Numbered from the stretch's first letter, positions 32,385-42,878 are shown. The stretch is DNA of 64,000 bases from Neobacillus sp. OS1-2 (GCF_030915505.1 NZ_CP133265.1:3004001-3068000), one strand, 5' to 3'. Made by a program: numbers and translations. The notes: a model not told the origin generated them from the sequence alone.

Positions 32385-35300
32385 AAAACTAAAAAAAGTA
32401 CTTGTTATTGGATCTGGTCCAATTGTGATCGGCCAGGCAGCAGAATTTGATTATGCCGGTACACAGGCATGTATTGCCCTTAAAGAGGAAGGGATAGAAG
32501 TTGTTTTAATCAATAATAACCCTGCGACAATCATGACAGATGAGGCGATTGCCGACAAGGTATATATCGAGCCATTAAACGTTGAAACAATTGAAAAAAT
32601 CATTCAAAAAGAAAAGCCTGATGGGGTCATTGGTACCCTTGGTGGGCAAACAGGTTTGAATTTAACCGTTCAGCTGTATGAACAAGGCATATTAGAAAAA
32701 TACAATGTAAAACTCCTTGGCACCTCCGTCGAATCAATCAAAAACGGGGAAGACCGTGAAAGGTTCCGTAACCTAATGCTGGAAATCGGGGAACCAATAC
32801 CGGAATCAGCGATCATACACAGTTTTGCAGAAGGCGAAGCTTTTGTGAAAGAAATTGGCTTTCCGGTCATCATTCGTCCAGCCTATACCCTTGGGGGAGA
32901 AGGGGGCGGTTTTGCCTACAATGACGAAGAACTTGAAATCGTCCTTAAGAAAGGCTTAGCAGCAAGTCCCATCCAACAAGTGTTAGTCGAAAAAAGTATT
33001 AAAGGCTGGAAGGAAATTGAATATGAGGTCATGAGAGACGCAAATGATACGTGCATCATAGTCTGCAATATGGAAAACATGGATCCAGTCGGCGTTCATA
33101 CAGGTGATTCCATCGTTGTCGCTCCATCGCAGACATTAACAGATGTTCAGTATCAAATGCTCCGTGACGTTTCGATAAAAGTAATCAGAGAGCTAAAAAT
33201 TATTGGCGGATGTAATATCCAGTTCGCGCTGCATCCGGAATCCAATCAATATTACATCATTGAAGTGAATCCAAGGGTAAGTCGTTCGTCTGCACTTGCT
33301 TCGAAGGCTACTGGTTACCCGATTGCCCGTATGGCAGCAAAATGTGCGGTAGGATATCACCTCGATGAAATTGTGAACCCGATAACAGGTAATACCTTTG
33401 CTTCGTTTGAGCCAGCGATTGATTATATTGTGGTAAAACTGCCTCGATTCCCATTTGACAAGTTCCCTGAAGCAGATAGAACACTAGGGACACAAATGAA
33501 AGCAACTGGAGAGGTCATGGCAATCGACAGGACGTTTGAAGGGGCTTTAAATAAAGCAATCCGGTCAATGGAAATGAACGTGTATGGACTTTGCCGCGAT
33601 ACAAACCATTCATTAAGTGAAGAAGTCCTTTTTGAATTGCTTGAAATCGCCAATGATCAGCGTTTATTTGTTATTGCTGAAGCATTCCGCAGAGGTATCT
33701 CGCTTGAAAAAGTGCATCAGTTGACCGAGATTGACCCATGGTTTTTGCACAAAATTAGCTCAATCGTTGCGTTAGAAACAGAACTTGCCTCCTATGAATG
33801 GAGCAATGTTCCAACAGCGCTGCTGAAAGAAGCAAAACGAAATAATGTTGCAGATAAGCTTTTATCGCAAATTTTTAATATCCCAGAAAAACAAGTCAGA
33901 AATCAGTGGAAAGAATTTGACTGGAAACCGGGCTATAAGATGGTTGATACCTGTTCAGCAGAATTTGATGCGGTCACACCTTACTATTACTCAACATGGC
34001 ACGGTGTAGATGAAGTAGAGCCAACAAATAAGAAAAAAATTCTGGTCATTGGGTCAGGACCGATTCGGATTGGCCAGGGAATTGAATTTGATTACTGCTC
34101 TGTCCACGCCGCAATGGCGATTAAGAAAAAAGGCTATGAGGCAGTTGTCATTAATAACAATCCGGAGACAGTCAGTACCGATTATTCCATTGCAGACAGT
34201 CTTTATTTCGAACCACTTGCTGCTGAAGATGTCCTCCATGTCATTGAAAAAGAACAAGTCGAGGGTGTATTGATCCAGTTCGGCGGGCAAACAGCGATTA
34301 ATTTGGCCCATGCTTTAGAAGAAGAGGGTGTCAAGATTTTAGGAACTACCGTTGAAAATATTAATCTTCTTGAAGACAGAAAAGAATTTTATCAATTGCT
34401 GGAAGACTTAAGCATCCCGCATATCGAAGGAAAAACGGTATCGCATCCTGAAGAGCTAGTGGAAGCTGCAGCAAAACTAGGATACCCGGTTCTCGTACGC
34501 CCGTCGTACGTCATTGGCGGTCAGGCGATGTTTACAATTTTTTCAGAAGAGGAATTAGGGCAGTATATTTCCCAGCTTGAGAATAATTCATATGATGCGA
34601 TGTGGCCGCTATTAGTAGATAAATTTTTACCAGGACTAGAATGTGAGATTGATGTTATTTGTGATGGAGACCAAATCGTAGTTCCGGGGATTTTTGAACA
34701 TATTGAAAAAGCCGGTGTTCACTCTGGTGACAGCATATCGGTGTTCCCGCCCATCTCAATGTCTGAAGTGGTAAAAGAAACGATCATTCAGTATGCAGAG
34801 AAAATTGCTATATCGGCACCAGTTATCGGCATGATGAACATTCAATATGTGGTTTATGAAAATCAGGTTTTTGTGCTCGAAGTAAATCCGCGTTCATCAA
34901 GAACCGTGCCAATTATCAGTAAGGTAACAGGTATTCCGATGATTGATTGGGCAGTCAGTGCCCAATTAGGGGAGAAATTATCCGATTTATCGGAAGTTCA
35001 AGGTTTACTTCCTGAACCGGGTTATTATTCTGTAAAAGCCCCCATATTTTCATCCAGTAAGCTTAAGGGCGTTGACCATGTGCTAGGGCCGGAAATGAAA
35101 TCAACTGGCGAAGCACTCGGAATGGGCGTAACGTTTCAAGCAGCTCTTGAAAAAGCACTCCCGGCTCTTGGGGGAAAAGCGGAAGAAAAGTATCTGTTTT
35201 GTTCTATTTCCGATCGGGAAAAAACAGCAAGTCTCCCAATCATTCGCGATCTTATCAACCAGGATTATCAGATTGCGGCAACAGAAGGCACTGCATTGTT

Positions 35301-35607
35301 TTTACGAAATAATGGAATATCGGTTGAACAGGTAGCTACGGACGATCAAGATGTCGGTGAACTTTTTCGAAAACAGCCAATAAAAGCAGTCATTAATATA
35401 CCGAACCAAGGCCGACAAAAACAAAAGTTTGGTTTTCAAATTCGTGAGCATGCAGTTCGTTACAAAATACCTGTATTTACACATTTAGATACAATTGCAG
35501 CGACTAGTGGTTTACAAAATCAATCCAAGTCAGAGATTGAAGTCCTTACAGTATGTGAGTATTACGATTTGGAAAAAAGGGGTGCCGAACATGTTAGAAG
35601 CATATAA
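32371..35607 (+). CDS. carB: carbamoyl-phosphate synthase large subunit, arginine type
   Basis: 1078 residues, slightly longer than typical CarB. Two homologous ATP-grasp halves each start with VLVIGSGPI (residues 10 and about 555). Half one has EFDYAGTQACIALKEEG and half two EFDYCSVHAAMAIKKKG. The C-terminal MGS-like domain (about 930-1078), where effectors bind in relatives, ends the protein. It makes carbamoyl phosphate for ArgF. The ATG lies 14 nt inside the end of carA, a normal coupled overlap. Confidence 0.95.
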   Translation: MPLNKKLKKVLVIGSGPIVIGQAAEFDYAGTQACIALKEEGIEVVLINNNPATIMTDEAIADKVYIEPLNVETIEKIIQKEKPDGVIGTLGGQTGLNLTVQLYEQGILEKYNVKLLGTSVESIKNGEDRERFRNLMLEIGEPIPESAIIHSFAEGEAFVKEIGFPVIIRPAYTLGGEGGGFAYNDEELEIVLKKGLAASPIQQVLVEKSIKGWKEIEYEVMRDANDTCIIVCNMENMDPVGVHTGDSIVVAPSQTLTDVQYQMLRDVSIKVIRELKIIGGCNIQFALHPESNQYYIIEVNPRVSRSSALASKATGYPIARMAAKCAVGYHLDEIVNPITGNTFASFEPAIDYIVVKLPRFPFDKFPEADRTLGTQMKATGEVMAIDRTFEGALNKAIRSMEMNVYGLCRDTNHSLSEEVLFELLEIANDQRLFVIAEAFRRGISLEKVHQLTEIDPWFLHKISSIVALETELASYEWSNVPTALLKEAKRNNVADKLLSQIFNIPEKQVRNQWKEFDWKPGYKMVDTCSAEFDAVTPYYYSTWHGVDEVEPTNKKKILVIGSGPIRIGQGIEFDYCSVHAAMAIKKKGYEAVVINNNPETVSTDYSIADSLYFEPLAAEDVLHVIEKEQVEGVLIQFGGQTAINLAHALEEEGVKILGTTVENINLLEDRKEFYQLLEDLSIPHIEGKTVSHPEELVEAAAKLGYPVLVRPSYVIGGQAMFTIFSEEELGQYISQLENNSYDAMWPLLVDKFLPGLECEIDVICDGDQIVVPGIFEHIEKAGVHSGDSISVFPPISMSEVVKETIIQYAEKIAISAPVIGMMNIQYVVYENQVFVLEVNPRSSRTVPIISKVTGIPMIDWAVSAQLGEKLSDLSEVQGLLPEPGYYSVKAPIFSSSKLKGVDHVLGPEMKSTGEALGMGVTFQAALEKALPALGGKAEEKYLFCSISDREKTASLPIIRDLINQDYQIAATEGTALFLRNNGISVEQVATDDQDVGELFRKQPIKAVINIPNQGRQKQKFGFQIREHAVRYKIPVFTHLDTIAATSGLQNQSKSEIEVLTVCEYYDLEKRGAEHVRSI

Positions 35608-36550
35608 ATTGAAAAAGCAAGAATTAAAGGGAAAGGATTTTTTACAGCTGTCGGATTTTACTACAGATGAAATCCTCTATCTGCTTGAAGCGGCTCAGGA
35701 GTTAAAGGCACTGCAGAAACAAGGTACACCCCAGCCGCACTTAAACGGGAAGGTATTGGGAATGATTTTTGAAAAATCTTCTACCCGTACAAGAGTATCT
35801 TTCGAGGTGGGAATGCTGCAGCTCGGAGGTCATGCGATTTTCCTAAGTTCGAAGGACATTCAGCTCGGAAGAGGAGAAAGCATTTCCGATACAGCGAAAG
35901 TGTTATCCCGTTATGTCGACGGCATCATGATTCGAACTTTTTCACATGAATCAGTAGAAGAATTAGCAGAGCACGCAACAGTCCCGGTAATAAATGGGCT
36001 AACGGACCTGCAGCATCCAACGCAGGTGCTGGCAGACTTGCTGACCATCTTAGAGCACAAAGGTAAATTGGCTGGTATAAAGCTTTGTTATATTGGTGAT
36101 GGCAATAACAATATGGCCCATTCGCTAATGGAGGGCGCGGCTAAAGTGGGGATGAATATAAGCATTGCCAGCCCGGCTGGATATTTGCCAAATGGCAAAA
36201 TAACAGAACAGGCCATTCAAGTGGGTAAGCTTACAGGAAGTACGGTTACGGTTATGAATGATCCGCTGGAAGCAGTGAAAGATGCCGATGTCGTGGTGAC
36301 GGATGTTTGGACCAGCATGGGCCAGGAAGAAGAAACGGCATTAAGATTAGAGGCATTCCGAGGCTTCCAGGTTAATGAGGAATTGTGTAAGTATGCGAAG
36401 AAGGATTTTATTTTCTTACACTGTTTACCGGCTCATAGGGGCGAAGAGGTTACCGCGGAAATTATTGATGGACCTCATTCAGTTGTTTTTGATGAAGCAG
36501 AAAACCGCCTGCATGCACAAAAGTCAATTTTAAAACTTTTACTTGCATAA
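35591..36550 (+). CDS. argF: ornithine carbamoyltransferase
   Basis: 319 residues from ATG 35591, preceded by AAAAAGGGGTG inside the end of carB (17-nt overlap). Motifs: carbamoyl-phosphate loop SSTRTRVSFEVG, HPTQVLADL, and ornithine-binding FLHCLPAHRGEEV. It condenses carbamoyl phosphate with ornithine to citrulline, using the product of CarAB directly upstream. It is the last gene of the long operon; the next arg genes have their own promoter. Confidence 0.95.
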   Translation: MLEAYKLKKQELKGKDFLQLSDFTTDEILYLLEAAQELKALQKQGTPQPHLNGKVLGMIFEKSSTRTRVSFEVGMLQLGGHAIFLSSKDIQLGRGESISDTAKVLSRYVDGIMIRTFSHESVEELAEHATVPVINGLTDLQHPTQVLADLLTILEHKGKLAGIKLCYIGDGNNNMAHSLMEGAAKVGMNISIASPAGYLPNGKITEQAIQVGKLTGSTVTVMNDPLEAVKDADVVVTDVWTSMGQEEETALRLEAFRGFQVNEELCKYAKKDFIFLHCLPAHRGEEVTAEIIDGPHSVVFDEAENRLHAQKSILKLLLA

Positions 36551-36554
36551 TAGT

Positions 36555-36609
36555 TTCATTTTTTATAAGATTAATTGTATAATAATTCTATTGGTTGAAT
36601 AAAAATTCA
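36555..36609 (+). promoter_or_regulatory. argGH promoter with ARG box
   Basis: TATAAT (36578-36583) with a weak TTCATT -35 at 17 bp. A perfect ARG-box core TGAATAAAAATTCA (36596-36609) lies just past the expected transcription start, and a poorer box overlaps the -10. ArgR/AhrC would repress by blocking initiation or early elongation. Confidence 0.75.
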
Positions 36610-36632
36610 TACATGACGCAAGGAGAATACAG

Positions 36633-37844
36633 ATGACGAAGGAAAAAATTGTTTTAGCATACTCAGGCGGTTTGGATACTTCCGTATCAGTAAAGTGGAT
36701 TCAAGAAAAATATGGATATGATGTGATTGCATTAGGTCTTGATGTTGGCGAAGGTAAGGATCTAGAGGCGATAAAAACAAAGGCACTGAATGTTGGTGCT
36801 GTTAAAGCATATATCGTAGATGCTAAGGAATTGTTAGCGAAGGAATATATTCTTCCAGCTTTGAAAGCTAATTGTTTATATGAAGGAAAGTACCCGCTAT
36901 CATCGGCGCTTTCAAGACCGCTCATTTCAAAATTATTAGTAGAGGTTGCGGAAAAGGAGGGCGCTGCAGCTGTTGCCCACGGTTGTACCGGTAAAGGGAA
37001 TGATCAGGTTCGATTCGAGGTTTCCATCCAAGCATTAAATCCAAGTTTAAAGGTGGTCGCTCCCGTTCGTGAATGGGGTATGACCCGTGATGAAGAAATT
37101 GCCTATGCCGAAGAAAACGGCATTCCAATCCCAGTTGATTTAGACAATCCATTCTCGATTGATGCTAACATCTGGGGGCGTGCTTGTGAAGCTGGCGTTC
37201 TTGAAGATCCATGGGCAGAGGCGCCGGAAGCAGCATTCGATTGGACGAATCCAATTGAATTAACACCGGATGCGGCAGAATACGTGGAAATTGAATTTGA
37301 ACAAGGTGTCCCTGTTTCCTTAAATGGCGAGCAACTTCCATTAGTACAATTAATCGAAACATTGAACGAGCTTGGCGGCAAGCATGGGGTTGGCCGTATC
37401 GATCATATTGAGAATAGATTAGTCGGAATCAAGTCTCGTGAAGTGTATGAAAATCCAGCAGCATTAATTTTAATTAATGCACATAAAGAATTAGAATTTT
37501 TGACATTACCTCGCGAAGTTTCACAATTTAAGACGCAAGTTGAACAGCAGATGGCGAAGATTATCTATGAAGGTCTTTGGTATTCGCCGTTAAAATCCGC
37601 TCTAGATGCTTTTATTGATGAAACGCAAAAAACGGTTTCCGGTACAATCCGTGTCAAGCTTCATAAAGGAAATCATACGGTTGTAGGCCGTAAATCACCG
37701 CATAGCTTGTATAACGAGGAATTGGCAACATATGCAAAAGGCGACGCTTTTGATCATAATGCGGCGGTTGGTTTTATTAAGCTTTGGGGATTACCGACAA
37801 AAGTATATTCAGAGGTTAATAAGAAAGAATCGGTTCTTAAATAA
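36633..37844 (+). CDS. argG: argininosuccinate synthase
   Basis: 403 residues. ATP pyrophosphatase-type P-loop [12 protein letters not shown] at the N terminus, then [14 protein letters not shown] near 116 and [13 protein letters not shown]. It joins citrulline and aspartate using ATP. ATG follows AAGGAG. Together with argH it forms a separate ArgR-controlled unit completing arginine synthesis. A TTGCCCTCGAA hairpin without a T run lies after the gene (37853-37884); it may stabilise or partly end the message. Confidence 0.95.
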   Translation: MTKEKIVLAYSGGLDTSVSVKWIQEKYGYDVIALGLDVGEGKDLEAIKTKALNVGAVKAYIVDAKELLAKEYILPALKANCLYEGKYPLSSALSRPLISKLLVEVAEKEGAAAVAHGCTGKGNDQVRFEVSIQALNPSLKVVAPVREWGMTRDEEIAYAEENGIPIPVDLDNPFSIDANIWGRACEAGVLEDPWAEAPEAAFDWTNPIELTPDAAEYVEIEFEQGVPVSLNGEQLPLVQLIETLNELGGKHGVGRIDHIENRLVGIKSREVYENPAALILINAHKELEFLTLPREVSQFKTQVEQQMAKIIYEGLWYSPLKSALDAFIDETQKTVSGTIRVKLHKGNHTVVGRKSPHSLYNEELATYAKGDAFDHNAAVGFIKLWGLPTKVYSEVNKKESVLK

Positions 37845-37989
37845 TATGGACATTGCCCTCGAAGGTGGAAATTCGGGGGCAAACTTCTATTGAATGTAAG
37901 GTATTTTGCGATTCGTCGATATACACTTAAAATTCGCTGATAAAAAAGAAAAATACCAAAAATAGCCCAGTTTGAAGGGAGAAACACAC

Positions 37990-39366
37990 ATGTCTAAGCT
38001 ATGGGGCGGACGTTTTACGAAAGAAACAAATAAATTGGTTGAAGAATTCACAGCTTCTATCACTTTTGATCAAAAACTAGCAAAAGAGGATATTGCCGGC
38101 AGCCTTGCCCATGTTCAAATGTTAGGGGAATGCGGCATTATTCCAATGGATGATACTGAGAAAATTAAGGATGGTCTCCTATCCATAAAAGAGATGGTAG
38201 ATAATCACGAGGTTGAATTTTCAGTAGCCGATGAAGATATTCATATGAATATTGAAAAATTATTAATTGAAAAAATAGGCCCTGTCGGCGGCAAGCTTCA
38301 TACGGGACGCAGCCGAAATGATCAAGTGGCGACCGATATGCATCTATATTTACGAACAAAAACAACAGAACTAATAAAATTACTTGAGGATGTCCAGCAG
38401 GCATTGATCTCTCAAGCAAAAGTAAATGTAGAAACATTAATTCCTGGGTATACGCATTTACAGCGGGCCCAGCCGGTTTCGTTTGCCCATCATCTCATGG
38501 CCTATTTTTGGATGTTTGAACGTGATAAAGAAAGATTAATCGACTCGTTAAAACGAATTAATTGGCTTCCGCTGGGTTCAGGTGCCCTGGCAGGGACAAC
38601 CTTCCCGATTGACCGTGAACGTGTGGCCGAGCTGCTCGGATTTGAAACTGTTTATCCCAACAGTATGGATGCGGTAAGTGACCGTGATTTTATTCTAGAA
38701 TTTTTATCGATTGGTTCCATCATCATGACACATATTTCAAGACTTTCTGAGGAATTGGTCATTTGGTCAAGCCAGGAATTTCAGTTTGTGGAGTTGGATG
38801 ATTCATTCTGCACAGGCTCAAGTATCATGCCACAAAAGAAAAACCCGGATGTACCGGAGCTGCTTAGAGGGAAAACAGGCCGTACTTATGGGAATTTAAT
38901 CGGCTTATTGACCGTCTTAAAGGGCTTGCCACTCGCCTACAACAAGGATCTGCAAGAAGATAAGGAAGGTATGTTTGACACAGTGGAAACACTAGAAGGC
39001 TCCTTAAAGCTTTTGGCACCAATGATCGAAACGATGACGGTCAAGAAAGATGTGATGCGTAAGGCAATCAACAATGATTTTTCCAATGCAACAGATATTG
39101 CTGATTATTTGGTTAGAAAAGGCTTGCCGTTCCGTGAAGCCCATGAAGTAATTGGAAAAATAGTGTTGTATGCTATTCAAAACAACAAATTTTTATTGGA
39201 TTTACGTTTTGAGGAATATCAAGAGTTCAGTGCATTATTTGGGGACGATATTTATCAGGTATTGGCTCCTGAGCATGTTGTGGCCGTGAGAAACAGCTTT
39301 GGCGGTACAGCTCCTGAACAGGTGATGAAACAAATTATCCTTGCTGAGGGGAAATTGGAAGAATAA
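37990..39366 (+). CDS. argH: argininosuccinate lyase
   Basis: 458 residues; ATG 37990 with GAAGGGAG upstream. Fumarase/aspartase superfamily signature [15 protein letters not shown] (about 281) includes the catalytic Ser loop; [13 protein letters not shown] near 106 binds substrate. It splits argininosuccinate into arginine and fumarate. It follows argG by 145 bp and is the last arginine gene here; a separate S-box unit begins downstream. Confidence 0.95.
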   Translation: MSKLWGGRFTKETNKLVEEFTASITFDQKLAKEDIAGSLAHVQMLGECGIIPMDDTEKIKDGLLSIKEMVDNHEVEFSVADEDIHMNIEKLLIEKIGPVGGKLHTGRSRNDQVATDMHLYLRTKTTELIKLLEDVQQALISQAKVNVETLIPGYTHLQRAQPVSFAHHLMAYFWMFERDKERLIDSLKRINWLPLGSGALAGTTFPIDRERVAELLGFETVYPNSMDAVSDRDFILEFLSIGSIIMTHISRLSEELVIWSSQEFQFVELDDSFCTGSSIMPQKKNPDVPELLRGKTGRTYGNLIGLLTVLKGLPLAYNKDLQEDKEGMFDTVETLEGSLKLLAPMIETMTVKKDVMRKAINNDFSNATDIADYLVRKGLPFREAHEVIGKIVLYAIQNNKFLLDLRFEEYQEFSALFGDDIYQVLAPEHVVAVRNSFGGTAPEQVMKQIILAEGKLEE

Positions 39367-39392
39367 TGCTGAGCAAGGTTAATAAGAACCTA

Positions 39393-39421
39393 TTGACATT
39401 ACCAGAAGATTCAGCTAATAT
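39393..39421 (+). promoter_or_regulatory. Promoter of the S-box/hom unit
   Basis: A perfect TTGACA (39393-39398), a 17-bp spacer and TAATAT (39416-39421), placed about 40 bp before the riboswitch. Confidence 0.7.
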
Positions 39422-39463
39422 TCTTTTTATAACTTTGGAAATTTAAAGAAAAATTAAATAAAA

Positions 39464-39613
39464 CTCTTATCCAGAGCGGCGGAGGGACTAGGCCCGATGA
39501 AGCCCGGCAACCATCAAGGTATTCCTTGAAAAGGTGCTAATTCCTGCAGGTTAATTTTAACCTGAAAGATAAGGGGAGGAATCTAGCCCTCTTCTTATGA
39601 AGAGGGCTTTTCC
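39464..39613 (+). promoter_or_regulatory. SAM-I riboswitch (S box) with terminator
   Basis: The aptamer closes with CTCTTATC/GATAAGGG (39464-39471 with 39568-39575). It contains the hallmark core CCAGAGCGGCGGAGGGAC, then GATGAAGCCCGGCAACC and AAGGTGCTAATTCC. The expression platform is a GCCCTCTTC/GAAGAGGGC terminator stem (39586-39607) with TTTT. When SAM is abundant, transcription should stop before hom. Confidence 0.95.
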
Positions 39614-39645
39614 TGTATACAAAAAAATGAAAGGGGCGAATGACC

Positions 39646-40641
39646 ATGGCTGTATTACAAGTGGCAATTCTAGGTTTTGGAACGGTTGGTGAAGGAGTTT
39701 ATCGGACGATTCAATCTCATGCGGAGGTGTTAACAGCGGTATTAGGGAAAAAAGTGGAAGTGGCGGCTGTTCTGATAAAAAACAAGCAAAAGCCAAGAAA
39801 TATTAGTGAGGAGGTTCTTGTTACTACAGAATTTGCAGAAATTCTCCGCCTTCCGCAGCTTGATATTGTTGTCGAAGCCATCGTCGACAGAGAACCGCCC
39901 TTTTCATTTTTGAAAAAGGCAATTGAACATGGCTGTCATGTTATTACCGCTAATAAGGAAATGTTTGCCCATCATGGAAAAGAGCTGTTGGAGCTAGCGA
40001 ATGAAAATAATGTATCGGTTGGCTATGAAGCAACAGTCGCCGGTGGGATTCCGGTTATTCAAACACTAAGACAATTATTAAATATCAATCGTGTAAAACA
40101 AGTTCAAGGAATCCTGAATGGGACTTCGAATTTCATTCTGTCTGAAATGCGTGAGAAAAAGCAATCATTTGCACAGGCACTGAAATTAGCCCAAGTGAAC
40201 GGGTTTGCCGAGGCTAATCCCACAAATGATGTCGAAGGGTTTGATGCTTTTTATAAAACCATGATTCTTAGCAGAATCGCCTTTGGAGATGAACCAAATT
40301 GGCATGAAGTGGAGCGGGAAGGGATTACAACCATCACAAGTGAAATGATTGAATCGGCAGAAAAAATAGGGTTAAAGTATAAACATATTGCCACTATTAG
40401 CAGATCGGGTGATCAAATTAAAGCGACAGTTAAACCGGCACTGATTGGAAGGGATCATCCTTTTTACCATGTGGAAGGGGTACAAAATGCTGTTAGTATT
40501 CAATCTGACATTGTTGGTGAAATCACGCTTCAAGGACCAGGTGCTGGGATGTTTCCAACGGCAAGTGCTGTCATCGAGGATTTGGTTTACGTGTGTAAAA
40601 ACAATGCTGCTGCTCCCCGGTCAACGGCATTAACAATATAA
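39646..40641 (+). CDS. hom: homoserine dehydrogenase lacking the ACT domain
   Basis: 331 residues from ATG 39646 (AAAGGGG at a 9-nt gap; an ATG two codons earlier is too close to it). NAD-binding AILGFGTVGEGVY is at the N terminus, then the catalytic region with TSNFILSEM, EANPTNDVEGFDA and GPGAGMFPTASAV. The protein ends soon after this motif, whereas B. subtilis Hom continues for about 100 residues into an ACT domain that senses threonine. With an S box upstream, this copy looks devoted to methionine supply and insensitive to threonine. Confidence 0.9.
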   Translation: MAVLQVAILGFGTVGEGVYRTIQSHAEVLTAVLGKKVEVAAVLIKNKQKPRNISEEVLVTTEFAEILRLPQLDIVVEAIVDREPPFSFLKKAIEHGCHVITANKEMFAHHGKELLELANENNVSVGYEATVAGGIPVIQTLRQLLNINRVKQVQGILNGTSNFILSEMREKKQSFAQALKLAQVNGFAEANPTNDVEGFDAFYKTMILSRIAFGDEPNWHEVEREGITTITSEMIESAEKIGLKYKHIATISRSGDQIKATVKPALIGRDHPFYHVEGVQNAVSIQSDIVGEITLQGPGAGMFPTASAVIEDLVYVCKNNAAAPRSTALTI

Positions 40642-40657
40642 AAATAAATCCCTCAGG

Positions 40658-40682
40658 AAAGAGCCTCTCATGCTCTTTTTTT
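40658..40682 (+). terminator. Terminator after hom
   Basis: AAAGAGC and GCTCTTT stem over a 7-nt loop with a T run. Confidence 0.75.
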
Positions 40683-40822
40683 GTTTTCTCCAAAACAAAT
40701 TGCATCCGAAATCACCTAAACTAGGCTTAAGTTTAGTCAAAATCAAATGGTTATCATATTGTGTAAAAGCTCGACCAATGGGACTAGTTATTTGATGAAA
40801 ACAAAAAATGAAGGGGTGCGTC

Positions 40823-42121
40823 ATGTTAGAAAACAGCTTTACATGGTCAAAAAGCTTTAAAAATGAAAATACGCGAAAAAAGATGAAGCAATATCCCCCA
40901 ATAAGTACCGATGCGGAAGTATCCCCAGTTAATAAGGACAATCACGATATTGAAGTTAGTATTATTATCCCATCACAAAATAAATATCCGCTTAATCTAT
41001 TTACCCTCTATTCACTTGAACTCCAAACCTTTCATCCAGCAAGAATGGAGGTAATCTTTATTAATGATGCCTCTACAGATCAAACGGACGATCAACTAAA
41101 AGGGTATTCCCCGCAATACCATTTTAAATATATCCATAGTAAAGAAAAGTTGGGGAGGGCAAAGGTCAGGAATTTAGGTATTCGCTCTGCAAGAGGAAGC
41201 CTGCTGATTTTTCTTGATGCAGAAATGATGGTGGAACCCGATTTTGTTGCTAATCACTATAAGCATCACCAAACCAAGAATAACCTCATTTTGTCTGGGG
41301 TTATGCATTCCAAAGCACTTTATTCATGTGTTTTCCCGGCCTTCTCTGAGAAAAAAATAGATGAAATTACAGATTTAACCAAAAATAATAAGGAAATATA
41401 TACGAGATTTCGTAACCGTAATGGCAATCTTGATCAACCATTCCCATTATTAAATAAAGACGATTTAACTCGTAACACCTATCGAGATCTTGCCTTTAAT
41501 GCCTTCCCGTGGTTTCGGCAAATAATAAGAAATTACGGAAATGATTTAGAAGGCTTTGCGTTTCCATGGATGGCCTTTCTAACCGGGAATGTCTCGATCA
41601 AGAAGGAATTGATTGTCCAGGCTGGTGGGTTTGATGAAGAGTTTTATCACTATGGTTATGAAGACTGGGAATTAGGATACCGGTTATACAAAATGGGTGC
41701 GGAGTACATGGTCAGCGAACAATTAATTACCTACCATCAGGAGCATCCCGTTGGCGAAAGTAAATGGAAGGAAGCAGTTGGAAACTTTGGCCTGTTTACG
41801 ATCAAACATCATGATGTTGATGTCCTCATCCTAGGACTTGAGCTTACCGGACTTACTGATCTCCTAACGATGAGTAAGATTTTACGAGAATATAAAGCAC
41901 TTGGACAATCGAGCCCTGAACAGTTTAAAAAATTTCAAGAAAAATTTGTCCATATACTTGAAACCATCATCCTGATGCTCCAAGTCGATATCCGTCATTT
42001 CAATATCTTAGGTGCTTCAGGCTTTACTTCAGAGCAGCGGAAAGAACTCCTTACTGATACAAAAAGTCTAAGCGGCTATCCCAATTTAGCAAACTTTTTA
42101 AAGCAGGTTATAAATTCCTAA
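40823..42121 (+). CDS. family 2 glycosyltransferase
   Basis: 432 residues, ATG 40823 with AAGGGGTG upstream. A GT-A catalytic fold starts near residue 45 (VSIIIPSQNKYPLNLFTLYS), with a nucleotide-binding INDAST segment and a DXD-like LDAEMMVEPDF. The later GGFDEEFYHYGYEDWELGYRL matches the galactosyltransferase-like C-terminal motif that contacts the acceptor. No signal peptide or helices are visible, so it is cytoplasmic or peripheral. A sister glycosyltransferase follows after 20 nt. The sugar and acceptor are unknown; spore-surface or wall polysaccharide are possibilities. Confidence 0.85.
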   Translation: MLENSFTWSKSFKNENTRKKMKQYPPISTDAEVSPVNKDNHDIEVSIIIPSQNKYPLNLFTLYSLELQTFHPARMEVIFINDASTDQTDDQLKGYSPQYHFKYIHSKEKLGRAKVRNLGIRSARGSLLIFLDAEMMVEPDFVANHYKHHQTKNNLILSGVMHSKALYSCVFPAFSEKKIDEITDLTKNNKEIYTRFRNRNGNLDQPFPLLNKDDLTRNTYRDLAFNAFPWFRQIIRNYGNDLEGFAFPWMAFLTGNVSIKKELIVQAGGFDEEFYHYGYEDWELGYRLYKMGAEYMVSEQLITYHQEHPVGESKWKEAVGNFGLFTIKHHDVDVLILGLELTGLTDLLTMSKILREYKALGQSSPEQFKKFQEKFVHILETIILMLQVDIRHFNILGASGFTSEQRKELLTDTKSLSGYPNLANFLKQVINS

Positions 42122-42141
42122 TAGTTGAAGGAGTGAAAAAT

Positions 42142-42825
42142 GTGGTTTCTATTATAACGTGTACGATAAGAGAAGAGAGCATCGATAATGTCTTCAGAAA
42201 TTACCAACAACAAACCTGGCCAGATAAAGAATTGATCATTATCCTGAATAGGGATTCGATGGATATTGACCAATGGATCAAAAAGGCCCAAAATTATTCT
42301 AATGTCCGGGTATTTCAATTGCATGAAAAAGCAACACTGGGGGATTGCTTAAATTTTGGGGTAATGAACGCAGGATATGATATTATTGCGAAATTTGATG
42401 ACGATGATTATTACGGTCCCGAATATATTGCAAGTTCAATCGAATCTTTTACTAATAAACAGGTTTCAATCGTTGGAAAAAGCTCTTACTATATTTATTT
42501 TAAAAATAAAAAAGCCTTGATTCATGTGAATGGTACAGAGAATTCTATGACAGATACGGTTGCAGGAGCAACGTTACTGTTTAGGAAAGACATTTTTCAT
42601 TATGTTCGCTTTGAAAAGGTAAATCGTGCCGAGGATTACTGGTTTATTGATCAATCGAAAAAAGCAGGCTTTCACGTTTATTCTACAGACCCACGACATT
42701 TTGCCGTTATTCGTAATGACTCAGACAAACATACGTGGAAGATTTCCGATGAAGATTTAATGGAGTGGGGTGATTTAGTCGGCTATACAGAAAATTTCGA
42801 GTCCATTGTATCAAATAGGAAGTAA
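42142..42825 (+). CDS. family 2 glycosyltransferase, short
   Basis: 227 residues; GTG 42142 is chosen with AAGGAG 8 nt upstream, while GTG 42133 overlaps that site. The GT-A start VSIITCTIREESIDNVF is followed by an acidic metal-binding cluster IAKFDDDDYYGPEYI (about 91-105). It lacks membrane segments. Paired with the larger glycosyltransferase just upstream, it probably acts on the same glycan. No other sugar genes surround the pair. The specific function is not recognisable. Confidence 0.83.
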   Translation: MVSIITCTIREESIDNVFRNYQQQTWPDKELIIILNRDSMDIDQWIKKAQNYSNVRVFQLHEKATLGDCLNFGVMNAGYDIIAKFDDDDYYGPEYIASSIESFTNKQVSIVGKSSYYIYFKNKKALIHVNGTENSMTDTVAGATLLFRKDIFHYVRFEKVNRAEDYWFIDQSKKAGFHVYSTDPRHFAVIRNDSDKHTWKISDEDLMEWGDLVGYTENFESIVSNRK

Positions 42826-42833
42826 TTCTAATC

Positions 42834-42868
42834 AAGTGGAAGCAGGCCAAACCTGCTTCCACTTTTCT
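42834..42868. terminator. Terminator after the glycosyltransferase pair
   Basis: AAGTGGAAGCAGG pairs perfectly over 13 bp with CCTGCTTCCACTT across a 5-nt loop; TTTTCTTT follows. It also faces the convergent yfhD gene. Confidence 0.88.
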
Positions 42869-42878
42869 TTAGAGAGGA

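Noticed and set aside
37853..37884. Hairpin between argG and argH considered as a terminator
   Set aside because: Strong stem but no T run, and argH has no clear promoter of its own, so read-through is expected.
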